From assembly GCA_035934555.1 (NCBI GenBank), contig DASYXT010000052.1, forward strand, positions 1-20,689: a DNA stretch of 20,689 nt, in the 5' to 3' direction. This stretch comes from DASYXT01 sp035934555 (lineage in GTDB: Bacteria; Verrucomicrobiota; Verrucomicrobiia; Limisphaerales; UBA8199). The position numbers and the translations under genes were made by a program. Each line of letters opens with the position of its first letter. The first letter of the stretch is position 1. Positions 1-7,414 of this stretch are shown here, piece by piece. Below the pieces are notes generated by a model. It saw only the letters and a program-made list of their open reading frames with translations, was not told where the DNA came from and ran no database searches.

Positions 1-1
1 T

Positions 2-82
2 GGTTTGAATCTTGGCGATTTGGTGGAGGATAGAATGCAATGGGTTTTGAGTGTTCATGGCAGTGAGTATCTACTATCATAG
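2..82 (+). CDS. Possible 3' end of an upstream gene (partial)
   Basis: Reading from base 2 gives 26 sense codons and then TAG at 80-82. The peptide (GLNLGDLVED... to ...SEYLLS) has an ordinary amino-acid composition, and a terminator-like hairpin follows 13 bases after the stop, which is what the end of a transcribed gene would look like. The piece is too short to assign to a family, and two other frames are also open for part of this stretch. Treat it as a guess that depends on the sequence to the left of the window. Confidence 0.22.
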   Translation, partial: GLNLGDLVEDRMQWVLSVHGSEYLLS

Positions 83-95
83 ATACTTTGTCACC

Positions 96-130
96 AAAAA
101 ATGCGCAGATCGTGGACTCTGCGATTTTTT
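96..130 (+). terminator. Rho-independent terminator, probably bidirectional
   Basis: The arms 96-109 and 118-130 pair completely apart from one bulged G at 103. The CGCAGA/TCTGCG core is flanked by A6 on the left and T6 on the right, around an 8-base loop. The T-run on both strands fits a bidirectional intrinsic terminator. A second small hairpin lies just upstream (67-73 with 80-86, 7-bp stem, 6-base loop). Together they probably end a transcript entering from the left. Confidence 0.7.
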
Positions 131-403
131 GTCATGCGCCCTCCAGGGACTCGTGGCCGACCAAATCCGCTCCCTCCCTATGCGACATTCCGGTCTTAGG
201 CCTTCGGGTCACATTTTGATCGTCACGGACTTGTATTTCGGACCGAACGAACCAAAACGAGCAGGGGGCCGCTCGCTCGACCTTCGGGCTCCTTCTGGCA
301 CGCGTCGTCGGCGGTTACCAACTTGCCCAGTTAAGCCACCACACCGCTTTTCACCTTGATAACCCCCTCAGCCGCCTGAGAAACTCCTGTTCGAATCGAT
401 AAA
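131..403. other. Intergenic region, no gene seen
   Basis: About 270 bases between the terminator and the first clear gene. One frame stays open (51-359) but its product is arginine-rich with no recognisable motif and it runs through the terminator. I see no RNA gene, convincing promoter or long repeat here. The block CTTCGGG occurs twice (near 201 and 284) but not as part of a larger repeat. Confidence 0.5.
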
Positions 404-2029
404 ATGCGCGCGTCCGATACCGGTTTTGTCCCACCGCCGGAACCCCAGCCTCCCGCGAGTCCAGCACCCGGGCGGACTGGCCACTCGCCTGCCCCGCTTC
501 CTTCTCTTTTCCCGCTGGTGCTGGCGTTCATGGCATTGATTGCGTGCTTTCACATTGGCAGTGCGCTGGTCGGCAAACCGTTATTTCGTGCCATCCACCT
601 CGGCACGGCCCTCGAATACGCGCATGGGCCGCTCAACTTGCTCAAGCCGATCATCGTCGGTTACAACGCCAATGGCGCCCCCGCCGCCCAGGAACTTCCG
701 TTGTGGCAAGCTGCCGTTGGGCTGGCTTTCAAACTTTTCGGCACCTGGTACGGCTGGGCCAACGTCGTTACCTTGCTCTTGTTCTCCACGGGCCTGTGGC
801 CGCTGTTTCAGTTAGCGCGCCGCTACGCCGGAGACCGCGCCGCGTGGTGGTGCCTCATCTTTTTTCTATGCCAGCCGCTCATCGTTTTGATGGCCGGCAT
901 GGCTTCGACCGACGGCTTTTGCCTCATGCTCAGCCTGTGGTTCCTGTATTTCGCCGACCGCCTGGTACGGGAGGGCGGGCTCACGAGCTGGCTCGCAGCG
1001 ACAATCTTCGGCGCGCTCGCCGCCGTCTCAAAGCTGCCATTCTTTATGGCGGCCGGGCTGTGCAGCGTCGGGCTGCTGCTGCTCAATGGCAAGCGTGGCT
1101 GGCGCCCGTGGCTGCTGCTGGCGCTTTCAGGCGCGAGCGCCGCGGCCGTTTTTGCCGTGTGGTGGCGTTACACCGACAGTTTGCTGGCCCAGGCGCAATT
1201 CCCTTATATCCAGCTTCGGCTCTCGGCGAGCCCCTACACCCGCTACTGGTTCTTCGGCGATTGGCGCCTGCGCCTCAGCCCGGGCCCATGGATTAAAGGC
1301 GCCTGGCGCTTCCTTCACGGCACCCTGGGCGCGTTGCCGCTCGCTGCGCTGCTGGCACTGGCGTTGGTCCGCCCCGGCAACCGGTTTGCGAAGCTCTGGC
1401 TCGCCGCCTCTTTCATCCCGGTCCTCATCTTCACCAACGTTGTCCTGGTTCATTGGCATTATTATCTGATGTGCTGCCCGGCCGTCGCGTTGCTCTGCGG
1501 CGCGACTCTCGCCGCCGGGGAAGCTCGTTGGGCGCCGGCGCTTCGCTCGCCCTGGCTGGCTCCGAGCCTCCTTGCTATCGCTTTGCTGGGCTCCGCTATC
1601 GACGGCATGATCGCCAGCAAGTTCGCCATTCATTACGACTATTTCCCCAGCGAGGTCGCCGGCTTGCTCCGCCAATACTCCCGCCCGGACGATAAGATTA
1701 TTCTCTACGGCGGCGATTGGGGCGGCGAGGAACTGTTCCGCTCGGGACGGCAGGGCGTCTGCGTATTCCAATTGGCGAGTATGCCGGGCACCGAAGGGCT
1801 GGTGGAAATGCTCTCGAACACCAATGATCTCGCCCACCTCAGGGCGATGGGCTACACGAAGCTCGTCCTGATGAGCGAATCCCGCGTGCGGTTCGCCGCC
1901 GTGGCCGTCAACCCCGGCAGCCACCGCCGTCGCGCGCTTTACCCGCAAACCATTTCACCCGAAGTCGATCGCTGGCCCGTTCTCTACCGCTCTGAGGACG
2001 TCCTGATTAAACAAATCCCTTCCCAATAA
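404..2029 (+). CDS. GT39/ArnT-like membrane glycosyltransferase
   Basis: A 541-residue polytopic membrane protein. After a cytoplasmic proline-rich tail (about residues 9-33) comes a first membrane helix (about 34-55), a periplasmic loop with ELPLWQ near 97-102, then many hydrophobic segments up to about residue 410 and a soluble C-terminal domain of about 130 residues. Layout and the ASTDGF (167-172) and SKLPFF (209-214) motifs resemble the GT-C fold family GT39/PMT-2, which transfers sugars from lipid-linked donors on the periplasmic face. The acidic residue usual in loop 1 may be E71, but this is not certain. The ATG at 404 is the first good start and has no Shine-Dalgarno sequence. The acceptor is unknown, and no sugar-lipid synthesis genes are adjacent. 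Confidence 0.75.
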   Translation: MRASDTGFVPPPEPQPPASPAPGRTGHSPAPLPSLFPLVLAFMALIACFHIGSALVGKPLFRAIHLGTALEYAHGPLNLLKPIIVGYNANGAPAAQELPLWQAAVGLAFKLFGTWYGWANVVTLLLFSTGLWPLFQLARRYAGDRAAWWCLIFFLCQPLIVLMAGMASTDGFCLMLSLWFLYFADRLVREGGLTSWLAATIFGALAAVSKLPFFMAAGLCSVGLLLLNGKRGWRPWLLLALSGASAAAVFAVWWRYTDSLLAQAQFPYIQLRLSASPYTRYWFFGDWRLRLSPGPWIKGAWRFLHGTLGALPLAALLALALVRPGNRFAKLWLAASFIPVLIFTNVVLVHWHYYLMCCPAVALLCGATLAAGEARWAPALRSPWLAPSLLAIALLGSAIDGMIASKFAIHYDYFPSEVAGLLRQYSRPDDKIILYGGDWGGEELFRSGRQGVCVFQLASMPGTEGLVEMLSNTNDLAHLRAMGYTKLVLMSESRVRFAAVAVNPGSHRRRALYPQTISPEVDRWPVLYRSEDVLIKQIPSQ

Positions 2030-2051
2030 TTACGGATATCCACATTGTTGA

Positions 2052-2079
2052 TTGAGTTATCGCGGGAGGTTTTTATAAT
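2052..2079 (+). promoter_or_regulatory. Sigma-70-like promoter for the CBM48 gene
   Basis: TTGAGT (2052-2057) and a perfect TATAAT (2074-2079) are separated by 16 bases. Transcription would start near 2086, giving a leader of about 14 bases to the ATG at 2100 or about 74 bases to the in-frame ATG at 2160. This is the best -10 box noticed in the window. Confidence 0.6.
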
Positions 2080-2099
2080 GAGATCAGTAGTGAAGTTTT

Positions 2100-2534
2100 A
2101 TGTTACAGACGTTTAATAATTTGTTCGCGCGGAATGCCGCTCCCAAGGGCGGTCCGCTCATGCCTGAACCCTCCGCGACGCCGGCGTTGCCTCGCGCTAA
2201 CACCGACCGCAAGCAGACTTTTTCCAAAGTGTTCCGTTGGCACCTGCCTAATGGACAGAAGGAGACGCCTGGCACGGTTGAGATCGTCGGCACGTTCACA
2301 CATTGGCAGAAGGTGCCGTTGATTCGGGATAGCGTGCTCGATGGCTGGCATGCGACCGTCCATCACATCCAGGGAAACCGCACCCATCATTACATGCTGC
2401 TGATTGACGGCAAGCCCACCAGCGACAAAAACAGCGATGGGCTGGCCATTCCCCATGGCCCGGATGAAGAGCGGTTCCAAATGATCACCGCCCGCGGCCC
2501 ACGTGTCTTGATGCTGTTTGCGCAGACGAAGTAA
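2100..2534 (+). CDS. Stand-alone CBM48/AMPK-type glycogen-binding domain protein
   Basis: A 144-residue protein made almost entirely of an early-set (E-set) carbohydrate-binding domain of the AMPK-beta/CBM48 type. The landmarks are VEIVGTFTHWQ (60-70), DGWHATV (81-87) and HHYMLLIDGK (96-105), the order seen in isoamylase N-domains and AMPK beta subunits, where the tryptophan (W69) stacks on alpha-glucan. No catalytic domain is attached. The N-terminus (MLQTFNNLFA) is short and amphipathic and could be a membrane or protein contact. The ATG at 2100 is used here, but the ATG at 2160 is in frame, would remove only this tail, and is equally possible. A role as a glycogen-targeting or regulatory subunit is inference. 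Confidence 0.7.
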   Translation: MLQTFNNLFARNAAPKGGPLMPEPSATPALPRANTDRKQTFSKVFRWHLPNGQKETPGTVEIVGTFTHWQKVPLIRDSVLDGWHATVHHIQGNRTHHYMLLIDGKPTSDKNSDGLAIPHGPDEERFQMITARGPRVLMLFAQTK

Positions 2535-2652
2535 GACAGGACAGGTAAACAGGTAATCGTCGCTGATACTCGCCGATAGGAAAAGGGTGGTTACCCCAAA
2601 CATTGGCAGCGGCAGAATCGCTCACCAGAAGGCAAGCCGAGAGGCCGAATTA

Positions 2653-2688
2653 TTGCGGTTAGCGGTTATTAGCGTCAATTAGCGGTTC
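2653..2688. repeat. Short tandem repeat, 10-bp unit
   Basis: Three consecutive 10-bp units start at 2659, 2669 and 2679, each beginning TTAGCG, and are preceded by a partial copy (TTGCGGTT at 2653). The last unit contains the stop codon of the DUF1080 gene. The 10-bp spacing is close to one helical turn. No function is known to me. Confidence 0.6.
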
Positions 2689-3410
2689 AACGGTTTCACC
2701 CATAGGTTTCTAAACGCCACCGGCCCGTGATCGCCTTGCAAACGCAACGGGCCGGTTGGTTTCTCCTCTTCCCACAACGCGCCGCGAGTCGGACCTTTCA
2801 GCTCCAGATTTTCGTGAATCAATTTGCCGTTGTGCAGCATCTTCAGCAACGTCGCGTTGGCAATCTTCCGCCCAGCCGCGTCAAACCGTGGCGCGCGGAA
2901 GGTGATGTCGAACGTTTGCCATTCGCCGGCCGGTTTGCTGGCGTTCACCAGCGGTGAGGACCCGTCCACATTCTGGTTATTGAGCCAGCGCGGGTAAATC
3001 CCGCCGCATTCGATCCCCGGATACTGGTCTTTGGCCACCCCGAAACTATCATACACCTGCACCTCATAGCGCCCCATCAGGTACACGCCGGAGTTCGAAT
3101 GCCGTGGGATGCAAAACTCCACGTGCAACTGCATGTCCCCGAACTCCGCCTCGCTCACCAAATCGACCGTGTGCGACGTCGCATTATTGAGCAGCACGCC
3201 CGCGCCAGGCGTAACGACAAACTGCTCCGGATTGGCCGGAGCCAACCGCACGGCTTTGACTACCGACCAGGTGCCGGTGGGCGCGCGCCAGCCGCTGAGG
3301 TCCTTGCCATTGAACGGGTGCTGCGTGGCCGCCTGCGCCTGCACCAGTGACAACGCAAGCAGTCCGCGATGAATCGTTGTGAGGAGGATCGATCGAGTTG
3401 GGTTCTTCAT
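2679..3410 (-). CDS. Secreted DUF1080 (3-keto-disaccharide hydrolase-like) protein
   Basis: A 243-residue protein with a signal peptide (basic MKNPTR start, hydrophobic segment about 8-25, AQA cleavage region) followed by one DUF1080 domain, a concanavalin-like beta-sandwich. Landmarks are FNGKDLSGW (33-41), an NSGVYLMGRYEVQVYD stretch in the middle, a CGGIYP turn, the PAGEWQTFDI strand and a closing GPVAFRNLWVKPL. The family is expanded in Verrucomicrobiota and Planctomycetota, and some members hydrolyse 3-keto-glycosides in the periplasm. The ATG at 3410 gives the signal peptide directly at the N-terminus. An upstream ATG at 3473 would add 21 residues before it and is less likely. No 3-dehydrogenase partner is present nearby, so the substrate is open. 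Confidence 0.85.
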   Translation of the reverse strand: MKNPTRSILLTTIHRGLLALSLVQAQAATQHPFNGKDLSGWRAPTGTWSVVKAVRLAPANPEQFVVTPGAGVLLNNATSHTVDLVSEAEFGDMQLHVEFCIPRHSNSGVYLMGRYEVQVYDSFGVAKDQYPGIECGGIYPRWLNNQNVDGSSPLVNASKPAGEWQTFDITFRAPRFDAAGRKIANATLLKMLHNGKLIHENLELKGPTRGALWEEEKPTGPLRLQGDHGPVAFRNLWVKPLNR

Positions 3411-3510
3411 AGGCAGCGAGGGTAACGGGATGAGATCGAAGGAGGAAAGCCAATGCCACGGGCGCCCCCACATCCGGGATAACTTCCGAGCATTTTGAAT
3501 AACAGTTATG

Positions 3511-3732
3511 TTACTGCTTTAATAATAATAGCCAGAACTCCACATCCGTTAGTGCCCGGACTTGGCCAGTCTTGATTTCGCTTTCGCGGCGCTCCACCTC
3601 GGCGATCTCCTCCGATTCAGTCATCTCCTCGTCCACTGGAGGAACGGATGCGAGCAGCGACTCCGCCAAAAAGACGCGGTGTTTCAGGGGCAAGGCCAGC
3701 AGCTTCTGCTCAATTTCTTGAATCGCTACCAT
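3511..3732 (-). CDS. Orphan addiction-module antitoxin-like protein
   Basis: A 73-residue protein of the putative addiction-module component family (TIGR02574 / Unstab_antitox type): an N-terminal helix, the LPLKHRVFLAESLLASV core (18-32), then an acidic, glutamate-rich linker containing EVERRESEI, as in proteins usually encoded just before a RelE/ParE-type toxin. Here no toxin ORF follows: only about 100 bases lie between its stop and the next gene's start. The last dozen residues (VEFWLLLLKQ) differ from the usual charged ending. It may be a leftover of a decayed pair or a solo antitoxin. A weak promoter (TTGCAA, 16 bases, TAAACT) lies just upstream. Confidence 0.7.
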   Translation of the reverse strand: MVAIQEIEQKLLALPLKHRVFLAESLLASVPPVDEEMTESEEIAEVERRESEIKTGQVRALTDVEFWLLLLKQ

Positions 3733-3834
3733 GAAGCCAGTTTAAGACCGCCCCGACCTTTTGCAAGGCTGGTGACCTTGTCATTCCTTACATCTGCTAA
3801 AAGGCGGAATTCCTTGTTTTGCTGGGTGAGGGGT

Positions 3835-3876
3835 TACGATTAGGATTACGATTACGATTACGATTAAGAATAGGGT
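3835..3876. repeat. Hexanucleotide tandem repeat (TACGAT)n
   Basis: Seven consecutive 6-bp units begin at 3835, 3841, 3847, 3853, 3859, 3865 and 3871. Four are exactly TACGAT, one is TAGGAT, and the last two (TAAGAA, TAGGGT) are degenerate. The end of the array touches the stop codon of the sigma-54 response regulator gene. Such arrays expand and contract by slippage, so copy number may vary between strains. Confidence 0.8.
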
Positions 3877-5264
3877 TAGGAAGCGGACTCGGCGGCATCC
3901 ACTTGGTACCCCATTTCTCGAAAGCGATGCAACTTGTACAGCAGTGCCCGGCGGCTGATGCCGAGCGCTTTGGCGGTCTCGGTGCGATTAAAATCATGTT
4001 TACGCAGCGCTTGAAAGATTGCCTGCCGCTCGACTTCACCGAGCCGCTCGGCTTCGCCTGCGGGAGCCGAGGCGCTTGCTCCGGCGGCTCCGGTTCTGAC
4101 GCGCGCCGGGAGGTGCTCGGGCAAAATCATTTCGCCCAGCGACAGCAGCGCCGCGCGTTCCATCGCGTTGCGCAGCTCGCGCACGTTCCCCGGCCACGAA
4201 TAGCGCGCTAAACACTCCGTCACCGCCGAAGAAAACCGCGCTTTGCCTTTGGTGAACTCGGCAATAAAAGCGCCCGCCAGCGGCAGGATATCTTCCGGCC
4301 GCTCGCGCAAGGGCGGAATATTCAGCTCGACCACGTTGAGGCGGTAGAAAAGGTCCTCGCGAAAACGGCCCAGCTTCACCTGTTCGTCGAGGTTGCGGTT
4401 GGTCGCGGCCAGAATGCGCGCGTTAGTCTGCAGCTCCTTGTTTGAGCCGACGCGGGTGAACAGACCGTCCTGGGTTACGCGCAACAGTTTGGCCTGAAGC
4501 GGCGGCGACATATCGGCGATTTCATCCAGAAAGATCGTTCCGCCGTCGGCCTGCTCGAACCGGCCGATGCGCTGCGCCACCGCACCGGTAAAAGCCCCTT
4601 TCTCGTGCCCGAACAATTCGCTTTCGAGCAGCGTCTCGGGGATCGCCGCACAATTGACTTTCACCAGCGGCCCCGACACCCGCGCGCTCCAGGCGTGCAG
4701 CACGTCGGCCAGCACTTCCTTGCCCACCCCGCTCTCACCGGTCAGCAGCACCCGGCTTTCCGAGGGCGCCACCAGCGCCGCATCGTGGAACACCGACTGC
4801 ATCAGCGGGCTCAGCGCGATAACGTGGACCGGCAACTTGCGATCGGCATTGAAGGTGACCGGCGCGGTTTGCGCAAGCCCGGTGACCTGCCGCACCGTGA
4901 CCAACAGCTCGTCGAGGTCAATCGGCTTGGCCAGGTAATTGAGCGCGCCGTCTCGCATCGCGCCGACCGCTTCGCGAATATCCGCATAAGCGGTCACCAG
5001 CAGCACCGGCAGGACGGCATTCTCCTGGCGCGCGCGGCGCAGCGTTTCGAGGCCCGACATCCCGGGCATGCGCACGTCGGAAATCATCAGCCCAAACTCC
5101 TGCTGGCGCAGCCGCTCCAACGCCTGCGGACCGGACTCAGCGAGAGTGGTGTCAAACCCCTGGCTGCGCAAAAAGGAATCCAGCAAACTGCGCTGCCCGG
5201 GGTCATCGTCCACGATCAGAATCCGCGCCGATTTAGCGGCGGGCTTGCGGTTCTCGGCGGCCAT
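3876..5264 (-). CDS. NtrC-family sigma-54-dependent response regulator
   Basis: A 462-residue activator with the full three-domain layout. The receiver (about 13-125) has the acidic pocket DDD (19-21), phospho-acceptor D63 in ISDVRMPG, T91 and K113. The AAA+ domain (about 150-380) has Walker A GESGVGKE (176-183), the sigma-54-contacting loop GAFTGA (223-228), Walker B GGTIFLDE (241-248) and an FREDLFYRLNV segment. The C-terminal Fis-type helix-turn-helix (about 412-452) contains NRTETAKALGISRRALLYKL. All key residues are present, so it should be an active phosphorylation-dependent activator of sigma-54 promoters. No histidine kinase is next to it and its targets cannot be deduced. The start ATG at 5264 has no Shine-Dalgarno sequence. 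Its stop lies at the edge of a hexamer repeat. Confidence 0.93.
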   Translation of the reverse strand: MAAENRKPAAKSARILIVDDDPGQRSLLDSFLRSQGFDTTLAESGPQALERLRQQEFGLMISDVRMPGMSGLETLRRARQENAVLPVLLVTAYADIREAVGAMRDGALNYLAKPIDLDELLVTVRQVTGLAQTAPVTFNADRKLPVHVIALSPLMQSVFHDAALVAPSESRVLLTGESGVGKEVLADVLHAWSARVSGPLVKVNCAAIPETLLESELFGHEKGAFTGAVAQRIGRFEQADGGTIFLDEIADMSPPLQAKLLRVTQDGLFTRVGSNKELQTNARILAATNRNLDEQVKLGRFREDLFYRLNVVELNIPPLRERPEDILPLAGAFIAEFTKGKARFSSAVTECLARYSWPGNVRELRNAMERAALLSLGEMILPEHLPARVRTGAAGASASAPAGEAERLGEVERQAIFQALRKHDFNRTETAKALGISRRALLYKLHRFREMGYQVDAAESAS

Positions 5265-5321
5265 AGGCTGGGGGCAAGTCTAGTCAGCGCACGGCGGGCA
5301 TTAAAGCCCAAAGCACACCCC

Positions 5322-5402
5322 GTAGCGCCGGTTTGGAACCTGCTGTATCGCCGATTTCCAATCGGCAGCCCCGCGATACAGCAGGTTCCAAACCTGCGCT
5401 AC
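5322..5402. repeat. 81-bp REP-like cruciform element
   Basis: The 30-base arms 5322-5351 and 5373-5402 are reverse complements with a single mismatch (C5329). Between them sits a smaller hairpin (5350-5356 with 5360-5366, 7-bp stem, 3-base loop). The whole thing folds as a long stem with a side branch, on DNA or RNA. The arm contains GGTTTGGAACCTGC, itself a near-palindrome. The element fills the gap between the lipid kinase and the response regulator and includes the kinase stop codon. It looks like a REP/BIME-type mobile repeat, the class mobilised by RAYT transposases, a remnant of which is at 11423-11764. Confidence 0.8.
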
Positions 5403-6304
5403 GAAGCTGGTGAGGGCGCCACCACCCGCAACGCAGAGCGCTGAATCCCAAATGTCGCCGGCAAGCGCCCGACAAATTCCCCGTCCAGTTCCATGGGCAC
5501 ATTATTCTCACCCGTGAGCTGAAACGATTCGGCTTGCCAGACCTGCACGGCGGACGCCGGCAAACAGCCCCGGAACAATAGAGGCGGCCCGCATTGCGCC
5601 AGAGTCAGCCAGTTGACACGTGGGAAGACACAGATTTCCAATAACCCGTCGCGCAGGTCCGCGCCTGGAAAAACGCGGAAATCCCCGCCATATAGCCGGC
5701 CGTTGCCAATAAGCACAAGTCCGCCTGTGGTTTGCTTTGCACCCGCCGTGACAGTGATGCGCGCCGGCGGCCCCAACAAAGCCTGCAGCCCGGCGATCAC
5801 ATACGCCAGCGGGCCGAGCTTCCGTTTGAGTTCCCAATTCACCAACTCCACCGCACGCGCGTCTAATCCAGCCCCGGCCAATTGCGCAAAGTAGCGCCGC
5901 TCCTTCGCGCCGTTGTTGGCGTATTCCACCCACGGAAGATCAATCCGCGTTTCGCTTCCGTGCAGAATGGTGTCCCAGGCGGCGCCGAGTTTCTTCGGCA
6001 AAACCAATTCACGCGCAAACACATTCACGGTGCCCAACGGCAGAACCCCGAGAGACGACCGTTCAAAACCTTCGGGCGCATCGCCCAGCCCGTTGAGCAC
6101 TTCATTGACCGTCCCATCGCCCCCCGCCGCTACCACCCGATCAAAGCCTTCCAGCACCGCTTCTTTGGCCAGGCGCCGCGCATCACCGGGGCAGGCGGTC
6201 AATTTCAACGCCGCTTGCGCAGCGATCTGTTCCAGGTGCCGCCGGAAACGCCGCGCCTTCTCGCCTTTGGCGGAGGGATTGAAGATGACGCAAATGCGCA
6301 TCAT
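5399..6304 (-). CDS. Diacylglycerol kinase family lipid kinase (DagK/YegS-like)
   Basis: A 301-residue cytosolic enzyme of the DAGK_cat superfamily, which phosphorylates diacylglycerol or related lipids with ATP. The N-terminal Rossmann-like domain starts with ICVIFNPSAKG (4-14), followed by AAGGDGTVNEVLNGL (59-73, the glycine-rich ATP loop) and LGVLPLGTVNVFAREL (85-100). The C-terminal beta-sandwich domain has the usual RDGLLEICVFP region. The canonical aspartate after GTxN is valine here (V95), a variant found in a subset of the family. The ATG at 6304 (followed by another at 6301) puts the first beta strand at the N-terminus as in homologues. The longer reading from 6397 would overlap the divergent gene. 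The stop codon lies inside the REP-like element. Confidence 0.88.
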   Translation of the reverse strand: MMRICVIFNPSAKGEKARRFRRHLEQIAAQAALKLTACPGDARRLAKEAVLEGFDRVVAAGGDGTVNEVLNGLGDAPEGFERSSLGVLPLGTVNVFARELVLPKKLGAAWDTILHGSETRIDLPWVEYANNGAKERRYFAQLAGAGLDARAVELVNWELKRKLGPLAYVIAGLQALLGPPARITVTAGAKQTTGGLVLIGNGRLYGGDFRVFPGADLRDGLLEICVFPRVNWLTLAQCGPPLLFRGCLPASAVQVWQAESFQLTGENNVPMELDGEFVGRLPATFGIQRSALRVVAPSPAS

Positions 6305-6353
6305 CGATTGATTTGGCTGCTCGCCAGAACAAAGTCGAGGAGAAACAAGCATC

Positions 6354-6382
6354 TTGACAAATTGGGCGAGATTCGCTAGCAC
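6354..6382 (+). promoter_or_regulatory. Possible promoter of the sugar gene group
   Basis: A perfect -35 box TTGACA (6354-6359) is followed after 17 bases by TAGCAC (6377-6382), a weak -10 box. Transcription would start within a few bases of the ATG at 6391, so the first gene would be nearly leaderless, in keeping with its lack of a Shine-Dalgarno sequence. It lies in the 86-base gap between two divergent genes. Confidence 0.45.
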
Positions 6383-6390
6383 GCCTCTAT

Positions 6391-7359
6391 ATGTCAAGGC
6401 ACATAAACCGACGACGCTTCATTCATTCCTCTTTCCTGGCTTCCACCGCTCTGCCCCTCGCCCTGCGCGCCCAGCAACCACCCCCGCCCGCCTCCCCAGC
6501 AGCCGCTGATACATCATCCTCTGAACCTCTGCCGCAGGGCCGCTTGTGCGGTCAATCCTTCACCCGGTTGATGCTCGGCGGCAACCTGATTGGCGGCTGG
6601 TCGCATTCACGCGACCTGACTTACGTCTCCACCTTGATGCGCCGCTACAATACTCCGGCCAAAGTACGCGAAACCCTCGAATTGGCCGAGAGCAATGGCA
6701 TCAATTGCATCAACACCTGGGTCATGGACGACAACTCGCAGCTTTTCGAGCATTGGAAAGCGGGCGGCAAACTCAAATGGTTCGCGCAAACAAGGCTCGA
6801 TGCCTCCGGTGGGTTTTCGCAACTCCAGCGTGCCATCGATGAAGGCGCTGTGGGCGTGCATCTCACGGGCGACACTGCGGAGTCCCTGCTGAGCCAATGC
6901 AAGTTCGAAAAGGTGGCTGAGAGCATCGCCTTCATCAAAGAGCGCAAGCGCATTGCCGGGGTGGCGGCGCACGATCTGCGCGTGCTGGTCGAGTGCGAAA
7001 AACTCAAATGCGAGGCGGATTTTTACCAGAAAACATTTCATAGCCACGAGTACTACACCGCGCCGCGGCCGAACGAACCCGGCCCGCTGGGCGCGTGCGA
7101 TAATTCCTGGTGCCAGGACCCGCAAGCAGTGGTGGATTTTATGGCCGGAGTGAAGAAGCCCTGGATCGCCTTCAAGATTCTGGCCGCCGGGGCATTGCAG
7201 CCGCGGGCCGCGTTTCCGCACGCGTTCAACAGCGGCGCGGATTTTATTCTCGTGGGCATGTTCGATTGGCAAATTGCCGAGGATGCCAGGCTGGCGCGGC
7301 GGGTGGTGGGCGTGGTCAGCGGACCGTCTTCCAAACGAACGCGGCCGTGGTTTAGTTGA
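6391..7359 (+). CDS. Tat-exported TIM-barrel (aldo/keto-reductase-like) protein
   Basis: A 322-residue protein with a twin-arginine signal: RRRF at 7-10, hydrophobic stretch about 13-25, cleavage near LRAQQ. A proline/alanine linker follows, then a TIM-barrel-like domain: LMLGGNLIGGW near the start, a helix ending in ESNGINCINTW, GAVGVHLTGDT in the middle, IAFKILAAGAL and finally ADFILVGMFDW. The order recalls aldo/keto reductases, but I cannot see the catalytic Asp-Tyr-Lys-His set clearly, so an oxidoreductase activity is not claimed. It is a recognisable kind of secreted protein of Verrucomicrobiota and Planctomycetota without a settled function. An RbsD-type and a mutarotase-type gene follow at 55 and 25 bases, suggesting a sugar-related operon. 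Confidence 0.7.
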   Translation: MSRHINRRRFIHSSFLASTALPLALRAQQPPPPASPAAADTSSSEPLPQGRLCGQSFTRLMLGGNLIGGWSHSRDLTYVSTLMRRYNTPAKVRETLELAESNGINCINTWVMDDNSQLFEHWKAGGKLKWFAQTRLDASGGFSQLQRAIDEGAVGVHLTGDTAESLLSQCKFEKVAESIAFIKERKRIAGVAAHDLRVLVECEKLKCEADFYQKTFHSHEYYTAPRPNEPGPLGACDNSWCQDPQAVVDFMAGVKKPWIAFKILAAGALQPRAAFPHAFNSGADFILVGMFDWQIAEDARLARRVVGVVSGPSSKRTRPWFS

Positions 7360-7414
7360 GTGGAGCCATTCTGCTTGCCCGGCTGCCGCGGATTGCCGAC
7401 AGTGGGCGCGGTTT

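Noticed and set aside
51..359. A 102-codon open frame at the left edge
   Set aside because: It runs through a clear terminator hairpin, is rich in arginine and proline, and shows no family motif or ribosome-binding site.
1127..1948. A 273-codon frame opposite the GT39 gene
   Set aside because: It is a low-quality antisense frame (many R, A, E, G) lying wholly within a gene with clear membrane segments. High GC explains the openness.
2078..2116. A 12-codon mini-ORF with a good GGGAGG site, overlapping the start of the CBM48 gene
   Set aside because: The ATG falls inside the TATAAT -10 box, so the predicted transcript would begin after it. The GGAGG is then probably a coincidence.
3835..3876. 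The hexamer array as a CRISPR or telomere-like structure
   Set aside because: Units are only 6 bases with no spacers, and the window is internal chromosomal sequence. It is a simple tandem repeat.
4605..5444. A 279-codon frame opposite the response regulator
   Set aside because: It is antisense to an unmistakable NtrC-type gene with all its motifs. Its own translation has no recognisable features.
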